Assembly (NCBI RefSeq): GCF_009862265.1
Contig: NZ_WWGX01000115.1
Coordinates: 38,031 to 102,030 of the forward strand
Direction of reading: 5' to 3'
Length of the DNA stretch: 64,000 nt
Origin: Streptomyces sp. SID8352
Lineage (GTDB): Bacteria > Actinomycetota > Actinomycetes > Streptomycetales > Streptomycetaceae
Below are positions 58,130-64,000 of the stretch, piece after piece. Every line of letters starts with the position of its first letter. Position 1 is the first letter of the stretch. A model generated the notes under the pieces. That model made no database searches, was not told the DNA's origin, and was given only the letters and a program-made list of their open reading frames with translations. The position numbers were made by a program, and so were the translations under genes.

Positions 58130-59107
58130 ATGCGCGTCACCCCCGTCCCCTTCGATCCCGCGCTCGGCGCCGTCCTCGACGCGATGCCCCGCGCCGAGGG
58201 GCCCGCCCCCTCCCCCGACGGCGTCGCCGCGGTCCGCGACTCCGCGTCGGCCATCCCGCTGCCGACGGTCGCCGAGGTCATCGGCGGCCGCGCCATCGAC
58301 GCCGAGGAGCGGACCGTCCCCGGTCCCGAGGGCGCGCCGCCGCTCGACGTCACCGTGTTGCGCCCGCGGGGCGCCGCCGGACCGGTCCCGGGGCTGTTCA
58401 ACATCCACGGCGGCGGCATGATCAGCGGCCACCGCCACCAGGACACCGCGCGCCTCGCGGACCTCGTCGAGGAACTCGGCGTCGTCGCCGTCAACGTGGA
58501 GTACCGCCTCGCCCCCGAACACCCCGACCCCGCGCCGGTGGAGGACTGCTACGCCGGGTTCCGCTGGATGGCCGGGCACGCGGCGGAACTCGGCGTCGAC
58601 CCCGGCCGGCTGGTCGTCATGGGCGGCAGCGCCGGGGGCGGGCTCTCCGCCGGGGTCTGCCTCCTGGCGCGCGACCGCGGGGGACCGGTGCCGGCGGGGC
58701 AGTTGCTGCTGTGCCCGATGCTGGACGACACCAACACCACCGTCTCCAGCCACCAGTACGACGGCAGCGGCACCTGGCAGCGGGAGATGAACATCCTCGC
58801 CTGGCGGGCGCTGCTGGGCGAACGGGCGGGCGACCCGGCGGCCGGGGTGTCGCCCTACGCCGCCCCCTCGCGCGCCGGCGACCTGTCCGGCCTGCCGCCC
58901 GCCTTCGTCGAGGCGGGCAGCGCCGAACTCTTCCGCGACGAGGACGTGGCCTACGCCTCCCGTATCTGGGCGGCCGGGGGCCGGGCCGAACTGCACATCT
59001 GGCAGGGGGCGTTCCACGGCTTCGACGTGTTCGCCCCGGACCACGAGATCACCCGGGCCGCCCTCGCCGCGCGCCTCTCCTGGCTCCGCCGGGTACTCGG
59101 CCTCTGA
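58130..59107 (+). CDS. HSL-family alpha/beta hydrolase (paralogue)
   Basis: A 325-residue esterase with FNIHGGGMISG near 100, nucleophile elbow VMGGSAGGG near 165, acid in SAELFRDEDVAYA near 280 and His in AFHGFDVF near 305. It shares long stretches with the product of 45644-46624, including VEYRLAPEHP and YAAPSRAGDLSGLPP-like segments, so the two are recent paralogues. GAGGGAG precedes the ATG at 58130; a GTG at 58085 overlapping the previous stop is an alternative start that adds 15 residues. Probably cotranscribed with the phosphotriesterase-like genes. Confidence 0.88.
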   Translation: MRVTPVPFDPALGAVLDAMPRAEGPAPSPDGVAAVRDSASAIPLPTVAEVIGGRAIDAEERTVPGPEGAPPLDVTVLRPRGAAGPVPGLFNIHGGGMISGHRHQDTARLADLVEELGVVAVNVEYRLAPEHPDPAPVEDCYAGFRWMAGHAAELGVDPGRLVVMGGSAGGGLSAGVCLLARDRGGPVPAGQLLLCPMLDDTNTTVSSHQYDGSGTWQREMNILAWRALLGERAGDPAAGVSPYAAPSRAGDLSGLPPAFVEAGSAELFRDEDVAYASRIWAAGGRAELHIWQGAFHGFDVFAPDHEITRAALAARLSWLRRVLGL

Positions 59108-59423
59108 CCCGGCCGGGCCCGGTGCACGACCGGACCACCGGCGCGCACCACCCCACGCGCACGCACCCCGCGCGCACCGGCCGGGCCGACCCGTCGGCGG
59201 CCCGACCCGCACGTACGGACGTACCGCTCGGGCACGGTCCACCCCCGGCCACCGGGGGCCGACCCCGCCCGTCCACCCCGCCGTCGCCGGGCCCGCCGAC
59301 GCACCGCCGCCCCGGCCCGGCCCCTCCCCCGGGCCCGGCACCGCGCCCCTGGCGGGGCGTTCCGCTCCGGGCCGGGCGCCCCTCCCCACCCCGACATCCC
59401 TTCACCAGGCAGAAAGGTCACCG
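59108..59423. other. Intergenic GC-rich segment
   Basis: About 315 bp between two rightward genes. I see no operator, clear promoter or strong hairpin; AAAGG before the next ATG is the only clear signal. Confidence 0.5.
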
Positions 59424-61136
59424 ATGCCTCAGACCGCGGACCTCATCCTGACCGGCGGCGACGTGCTGACCATCGACGAGGCGTTCTCCGTCGCGCAAGC
59501 GGTCGCCGTCCGGGACGGCCGTGTCCTCGCCGTCGGCACCGACGCCGAGATCCGGGCCCTCGCCGGCCCCGGCACCCGGACCGTCGACCTGGCCGGACGC
59601 ACCGTGCTGCCCGGCATCAACGACTCCCATCTGCACGCCGCCGCCTGGGCGCTGACCAGCCCGCCGTTCGCCCTGGCCCTGGGCCACCCGGCGGTGGAGT
59701 CCATCGCCGACACCGCCGAGGCGGTGCGCGCGGCGGCTGCCGCCGCTCCTCCCGGCGAGTGGATCACCGGACTGGGCTGGGACGTCGGCTACCTGGCCGA
59801 GTGCCTGGCCGACCCGTCGCGCCGGCCGCACCGCGCCGACCTGGACGCCGTCGCCCCCGACCACCCCGTCTGCCTCACCGACTTCTCCGGCCACATGGTC
59901 TGGGTCAACTCCCGGGCCCTCGAACTCGCCGGGATCACCCGCTCCACCGAGCCCCCGGCGGGCGGCGTCATCGACGTCGACGCGGACGGCGAGCCCACCG
60001 GCATCCTCAAGGAGACCGCGCAGGCCCTGGTGACCGGCCTGGTCCCGCCCGCGACCGTGGAGCAGCGCAAGGAGGCCATCCGCAGCGCCGTGGCGGCGCT
60101 GCACGCCGAGGGCATCACCAGCTACACGGAGCCGGGCCTCGGCCCCGGCGGCGCGGAGATCCTCGGCGGCGGCCTCGACACCGCCACCCTGCACGCCTAC
60201 GTCGAACTGGCCCGCGCCGACGAACTGGCCTGTCGCGTCCGGGTACTGCTGCTGCCCGCGCCGATGGGCGGCTCGGCGGCGGAGGTGACCGAGGGGCTCA
60301 GGGGACTCGGCCTGCCCGACGACGTGGACCCCCAGCGGCTGGCCGTGATCGGCGTCAAGATGTTCGCCGACGGGGTCCCGCCCAACGAGACCGCGTGGAT
60401 GCACGAGCCGTACGAGGGCGGCGGCCACGGCGCGCTCTGCGTGCACGGCGCGGACGCCGGGCTCAAGGCGGCGGAGCTGACCGAGATGATCCGGGTCGCC
60501 CACGCCGCCGGCCACCAACTGGGCGTGCACGTCACCGGCGACCGGGGCATCGACACCGTCGTCGACGCCTTCGCCGCCGCCCAGTCGGCCCACCCCCGGC
60601 CGGACGCCCGGCACTACATCATCCACGGCGACTTCGCCTCGGCCAAGAGCCTGGCGAAGCTGGCCGCGCACGGGTACGGCGTCAACATGAACCCGGCCAT
60701 CAAGTGGACCATCGCCGACCTGATGGACGACATCGTCGGCAGCGCCCGCTCGGACTACCAGTGGCCGGTGCGGTCCGCCGCCGAGGCCGGCATCCCGGTC
60801 TGCGTCGGCTCGGACGCCCCGATCACCGAGCCCAACTGGCGGCGCGGCGTGGCCGCGATGCTGCTGCGCGAGTCCAAGGCGACGGGGCGGGTCAGCGGCC
60901 CCGAGCAGCGCGTCACCCTGGAGACGGCGCTGCGCGCCTACACCGTCAACGCCGCGCGGCAGGACTTCGCCGAGGAGTGGAAGGGCAGCATCGAGCCGGG
61001 CAAGGTGGCCGACCTGTGCGTGCTCGGCGGCGACCTGCGCGCCACCGACCCGCACGACATACCCGCGCTCCCCATCGACCTCACCATCCTGGACGGCGTC
61101 GTCGTCCACGACCGCGGGAGCGCCGGCACCGGCTGA
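59424..61136 (+). CDS. YtcJ-like amidohydrolase, long form
   Basis: A 570-residue amidohydrolase. Metal motif INDSHLHAAAW near 62, VKMFADGVPPNE near 313, metal His sites in GVHVTGDRGID near 370 and HYIIHGDF near 398, catalytic Asp in VGSDAPITEPNW near 460, and a terminal ADLCVLGGDL strand. It is related to the product of 41735-43123, sharing FADGxPP, HVTGDRxID and SDAPI motifs, but is about 110 residues longer. It should hydrolyse an amide. It ends the rightward GntR-controlled set. A strong terminator follows. Confidence 0.88.
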   Translation: MPQTADLILTGGDVLTIDEAFSVAQAVAVRDGRVLAVGTDAEIRALAGPGTRTVDLAGRTVLPGINDSHLHAAAWALTSPPFALALGHPAVESIADTAEAVRAAAAAAPPGEWITGLGWDVGYLAECLADPSRRPHRADLDAVAPDHPVCLTDFSGHMVWVNSRALELAGITRSTEPPAGGVIDVDADGEPTGILKETAQALVTGLVPPATVEQRKEAIRSAVAALHAEGITSYTEPGLGPGGAEILGGGLDTATLHAYVELARADELACRVRVLLLPAPMGGSAAEVTEGLRGLGLPDDVDPQRLAVIGVKMFADGVPPNETAWMHEPYEGGGHGALCVHGADAGLKAAELTEMIRVAHAAGHQLGVHVTGDRGIDTVVDAFAAAQSAHPRPDARHYIIHGDFASAKSLAKLAAHGYGVNMNPAIKWTIADLMDDIVGSARSDYQWPVRSAAEAGIPVCVGSDAPITEPNWRRGVAAMLLRESKATGRVSGPEQRVTLETALRAYTVNAARQDFAEEWKGSIEPGKVADLCVLGGDLRATDPHDIPALPIDLTILDGVVVHDRGSAGTG

Positions 61137-61166
61137 CCCGCGGGCGCGTGCGGACGGGCACGCGCC

Positions 61167-61208
61167 GCGCGGTGCCGTGCCCGCCCCCGTGCGGGCACGG
61201 CACCGCGC
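61167..61208. terminator. Bidirectional terminator after the amidohydrolase gene
   Basis: A perfect 18-bp GC-rich stem (61167-61184 with 61191-61208) and a 6-nt loop, between two convergent genes. Confidence 0.92.
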
Positions 61209-61250
61209 CCCGGCCGGCGGGCACCGTGCGAGGGCACCGCCGGACGGGGG

Positions 61251-61616
61251 TCAGCGGTAGTCGTTCTCCTTGAGTTCGATCACCCAGGCGCGCCGCTCGC
61301 AGATCCTGCCGTCGCGCATCCGGAAGACCTCGGCCATGGACATGCGCATCACCTCACCGGTGTCCCGCTCCACCTCCCCGGTGATCTCCGCCATGACCAC
61401 GTCGTCCTCCTCGACCATGCGCACCACCTCCAGGCGCGGGGGCGGTACGAAGCCGGGCCCCTCGATGGCCGCGTCGTATGCCTCCTTGCCGGTCAGGCGG
61501 AAGCCGCCGAAGACGGTCCACTCGATGTCGTCGGTCAGACAGGAGAGGATCTGCTCGTGGTCGTTCCTGCGAAACCCGTCCAGGTAGGTCTCGACGGTGC
61601 GCTTGTTCCGGGACAT
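61251..61616 (-). CDS. SnoaL-like small protein
   Basis: A 121-residue NTF2-like protein: helix RTVETYLDGFRRNDHEQILSC split around residue 10-25, LTDDIEWTVFG, then strands with VVMAEITGEV and FRMRDGRICE. The pattern DDIEWTV is typical of SnoaL-like polyketide-cyclase-type proteins that may act as isomerases or hydratases. Substrate unknown. The ATG at 61616 fits. It follows the small conserved gene by 57 bp and belongs to the same family as the protein at 29149. Confidence 0.75.
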   Translation of the reverse strand: MSRNKRTVETYLDGFRRNDHEQILSCLTDDIEWTVFGGFRLTGKEAYDAAIEGPGFVPPPRLEVVRMVEEDDVVMAEITGEVERDTGEVMRMSMAEVFRMRDGRICERRAWVIELKENDYR

Positions 61617-61672
61617 GACGGTCCTGCTCTCTTCTCGTGGGCCGCGCGCGGCGGGGATGGTGGCGGGGCGGG

Positions 61673-62044
61673 TCAGACCTCGCCGCCGGGCCACGGGCGG
61701 TCCATCCCGGGCAGGGCGTAGCCCGCCGCCTCGTCCCAGGGCACGTCGAGGTCGTCCAGGTGGACGCTCCACCGTGCGTCCGGCAGGGCGCGGCGCAGTT
61801 CGGTGACGGAGCCGAGCACCCGGACGATGACCGTCACCACCCGGTCGGGGTCGAACGGCATCTTGGTGGAGCCGCCCACGATCCGCCCGGGGGCGTCGTC
61901 CTCGCTCTCGTAGAGGTACAGCCTCTCCTCGTCCTCGTAGGGGAAGGAGGCGGTGTGGGCGGCGGCGACGCGCTGGACCAGGGCCGCTTCGGCCTCGGTC
62001 AGGGGTGTGGCGCGGTCGGCCCGGTAGTAGAGGGAGACGCTCAT
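61673..62044 (-). CDS. Small conserved hypothetical protein, 123 residues
   Basis: A soluble protein without known motif. It begins MSVSLYYRADRATPLTEAE and ends RWSVHLDDLDVPWDEAAGY plus a short tail. The pattern of beta strands with acidic loops is typical of unnamed actinobacterial proteins. The ATG at 62044 overlaps the stop of the phosphohydrolase gene (ATGA), so the two are translated together. Function unknown. Confidence 0.65.
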   Translation of the reverse strand: MSVSLYYRADRATPLTEAEAALVQRVAAAHTASFPYEDEERLYLYESEDDAPGRIVGGSTKMPFDPDRVVTVIVRVLGSVTELRRALPDARWSVHLDDLDVPWDEAAGYALPGMDRPWPGGEV

Positions 62045-63039
62045 GGGCCGAGCGTAGCGAGGGGGTCGGACAACGCGGCCGCGGCCGGTCCGGCGGGGGC
62101 CGGCGACGGGCCCACGGGCGCGTCCCGGGCGGGCCGGCGGCCCCGGTGGCGCACCGTCAGGTCCACGACCACCGGGCGGTGGTCCGAGGCCGCCGTCGCG
62201 ACCGTACGGGCGCCGGTGACGGTGACCCCGGGCGAGACCGCGACGAGGTCGACGCGCTTGACGGGGCCGAGCGCCGGGTAGGTGGGACCGGCGTCCGGCG
62301 CGGCGTCGCGCAGCCGCCGCCAGAGGGGCGCCAGCTCCGCCGCCCCCGGCTCCGCGTTGAAGTCGCCGACCAGCACCTTCGGCCCCGTGTCCTCGGCCAG
62401 GACGTCGAGCATGTCGGCGACCTGGGCCCGGCGGACCGCCGGGTCGGCCCGGTGGTCCAGATGGGTGGAGTAGACGTGCGCGCGGACCCCGCGCACGCCG
62501 ACCACGACCTCCGCGAAGCCGGGCGCGGGCGCCGGGACGGGGTCGGGCGTCTGGGTGGAGAGCCGGGTGATCTCGTGGTTCCGCGCCGCCAGGACCGGAA
62601 GGCGGCTCAGCACGGCGACGCCGAAGCGGCGGCGCGGGGCCCCCGCGGTGGCCGGGTCGAGGTCGTAGACGGGGGCGAGGAACACGCGCATGCCGAGTTT
62701 CGCGGCGAGTTCGCGGGCCTCGTCGGCGAAGTCGCTGCGCTCGCCCCAGTGGACGTCGACCTCCTGAAGGCCGATCACGTCGGCGCGCAGCTCCCGCAGG
62801 GCGTCCGCGGTGCGGTCGAGGTCGAACACACCGTCCTGGCCCGCTCCGGCGTGGATGTTGTACGTCGCCACCCGCAGCGGCACCGGGGGCGCCGCTCCCC
62901 GGACGGCCGTGCCGTCGACGGCGGTCGCGGCCGGGGGCACCACCGCCGCGCACGACAGGACGGCGGTCAGGGCGACGGCGGCGCGGCGGGCGCGCGCGGG
63001 GCGCGGTGAGCGGGGCACGCGCGGCGATCGGGGTGTCAT
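62041..63039 (-). CDS. Secreted endonuclease/exonuclease/phosphatase (EEP) family protein
   Basis: A 332-residue protein with an N-terminal signal (basic RPARARR, hydrophobic AAVALTAVLSCAAVV, possible cleavage after ATA near residue 40) and an EEP domain (about 55-300). Catalytic patterns are TYNIHAG, GLQEVDVHWG, STHLDHR, VGDFNAEP and ASDHRPV, the metal and phosphate-site residues of the DNase I-like fold. It may cut nucleic acids, phospholipids or phosphate esters outside the cell. The C-terminal 35 residues are Pro/Ala-rich. It starts an operon of two or three genes. Confidence 0.88.
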   Translation of the reverse strand: MTPRSPRVPRSPRPARARRAAVALTAVLSCAAVVPPAATAVDGTAVRGAAPPVPLRVATYNIHAGAGQDGVFDLDRTADALRELRADVIGLQEVDVHWGERSDFADEARELAAKLGMRVFLAPVYDLDPATAGAPRRRFGVAVLSRLPVLAARNHEITRLSTQTPDPVPAPAPGFAEVVVGVRGVRAHVYSTHLDHRADPAVRRAQVADMLDVLAEDTGPKVLVGDFNAEPGAAELAPLWRRLRDAAPDAGPTYPALGPVKRVDLVAVSPGVTVTGARTVATAASDHRPVVVDLTVRHRGRRPARDAPVGPSPAPAGPAAAALSDPLATLGP

Positions 63040-63437
63040 GCGGTCTCCCCTCCCTGTTCGGGTGGTGTGACGTCGGGATGCCCTCGACCGGAGCCGCCGC
63101 TCGCGGGCGGAGCACGGCGGGACACCGCGGAGTTCGGGGCCCGGGAGGGATGTGCCCGCGAGGAGGCCCTCCTACGCCGGGCGCGGATCGGCCCCCTCCG
63201 CGGGAGGCGGGGCGGACCACCTGCGGCAGCGGCCCGGCCGGGGGCCTCGCGCCCGGGTGGCGGCTCCCGGCGGGTCACGGGGCCGTGCGCCGTCGGCCGC
63301 TCCTGTCCTCCGTCCGGGTGCATCTGACGCCGGTCGCGGCGGCGGCTCGCGGGCACCCCGGGGCCGCGCGGGACGTTTCACGGGCAAGGACGGCGAACGC
63401 CGGACGAGCCGGTCCGGCAGCGGAGAGGAAGACCCTG
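63040..63437. other. Divergent promoter region
   Basis: About 400 bp between the leftward EEP gene and the rightward CBS-BON gene. I see no gene or strong operator; GAGAGGAAG before the ATG at 63438 is a probable ribosome site. Confidence 0.55.
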
Positions 63438-64000
63438 ATGAAGCACCAGAGGGTGGGCGACCTGATGAGCGACGCCGTGGTCCGCGTCCAGCGCGGGACA
63501 CCGTTCAAGGAGATCGCCCACCTGCTGCAGGAGTACGACATCACCGCGGTGCCGGTGGTGGACGACGGGCACCGGCCCGTGGGGGTCGTCTCGGAGGCGG
63601 ATCTCCTGCAGAAGATGTGGGGCGGTGAGCCGGACGGGTCGGCCGGGGAGGCGGAGCCGTGCCGGCCCGCGGCGGCCAAGGCGGCGGCCACGGACGCGGA
63701 GGGGCTGATGACCTCCCCGGCGGTCTGCGCGCGCGAGGACTGGAGCGTCGTGGACGCCGCGCGCACCATGGCGCGGGCGGGCATCAAGCGGCTGCTGGTG
63801 GTCGACGACGGGGGGCGGCTGGTCGGGGTGGTCAGCCGGGGGGATCTGCTGCGGGTCTTCCTGCGCCAGGACCGGCTCATCCGGACCGAGATCATCGAGG
63901 AGGCCCTGGTCGGCTCGCTGGGGCTGGCGCCGTCCTCGGTGCAGGTGGACGTCACCCATGGACACGTCACCCTGAGCGGGCGGCTCCCGGCGGAGGTGCG
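63438..64000 (+). CDS. CBS-domain pair with BON domain (partial at right edge)
   Basis: The first 187 residues of a CBS-BON protein. CBS domain 1 (about 8-60) has LQEYDITAVPVVDDG and VGVVSEADLL. CBS domain 2 (about 88-145) has MARAGIKRLLVVDDG and VGVVSRGDLLR. A BON domain begins at about residue 150 (VQVDVTHGHVTLSGRLP). CBS pairs bind adenine nucleotides and sense energy state; BON domains often contact membranes or lipids. Such proteins are common stress and dormancy proteins in actinobacteria. The end lies outside the window. Confidence 0.85.
   Translation, partial: MKHQRVGDLMSDAVVRVQRGTPFKEIAHLLQEYDITAVPVVDDGHRPVGVVSEADLLQKMWGGEPDGSAGEAEPCRPAAAKAAATDAEGLMTSPAVCAREDWSVVDAARTMARAGIKRLLVVDDGGRLVGVVSRGDLLRVFLRQDRLIRTEIIEEALVGSLGLAPSSVQVDVTHGHVTLSGRLPAEV

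Overview
This is a roughly 73% GC stretch with GTG/TTG starts, ATGA and GTGA gene overlaps and families typical of high-GC Gram-positive bacteria. It is almost certainly chromosomal DNA of a Streptomyces or close relative. No rRNA, tRNA, intact insertion sequence or CRISPR array was seen. Gene names are family-level inferences from translated motifs. Nothing was searched against a database.

Left part (1-10.5 kb). It opens with an ABC exporter half-transporter and an orphan LuxR-type response regulator. A leftward cluster (9893 to 3593) follows: NodS-type methyltransferase, NagZ-like GH3 glycosidase, DUF1796 protein, PIG-L deacetylase, ABC-2 ATPase and ABC-2 permease. The set resembles the deacetylase / N-methyltransferase / NodI-NodJ exporter part of Nod-factor synthesis. 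Its promoter carries an almost perfect DasR (dre) operator at 10022-10033, the GlcNAc/chitin control site of streptomycetes. The best hypothesis is a chitin-responsive pathway making a modified, exported chito-oligosaccharide. No chitin-synthase-like glycosyltransferase is present.

10.5-19.5 kb. An ABC-2-like membrane protein, a lactate-utilisation operon (lutABC) with a FadR-type operator, a decayed Tn3 transposase, a PhyH oxygenase, an AraC/GyrI-like regulator, a FadR-type regulator whose own promoter has a matching operator, a small conserved protein and a MarR regulator.

19.6-31.7 kb. Amine and aromatic catabolism: a PuuD-like hydrolase and PuuC-like dehydrogenase, a TetR regulator, a homoprotocatechuate-type meta-cleavage set (FAH isomerase, LigB-type dioxygenase, HpaE-like dehydrogenase), an acetoacetate-decarboxylase-family protein, a divergent glutamine-synthetase-like ligase, then a SnoaL protein, another aldehyde dehydrogenase and a TetR regulator.

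31.7-47.9 kb. A dipeptide-type ABC importer (with a permease-ATPase fusion) and its lipoprotein, a degenerate methyltransferase-like protein, two related aldo/keto reductases, an SDR, a zinc alcohol dehydrogenase, a YtcJ-like amidohydrolase, an HSL-type hydrolase and a Bcr/CflA MFS transporter. Between two convergent genes (40377-41656) lies a large degenerate tandem array with an exact 19-bp period.

48.6-61.1 kb. A GntR/FCD-controlled catabolic regulon: a leftward operon (FAH-RraA fusion, DapA-like aldolase, HpaE, VOC-type HpaD) and two rightward units (alpha/beta hydrolase; two phosphotriesterase-like proteins, hydrolase, amidohydrolase). ATCGTATACGA-type palindromes precede all three units. 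Many families here repeat those of the preceding 20 kb, suggesting that one long, duplicated degradation locus for an aromatic ester or amide substrate fills 20-61 kb.

Right end. A SnoaL protein, a small conserved protein, a secreted EEP-family phosphohydrolase and a CBS-BON protein cut by the window edge.
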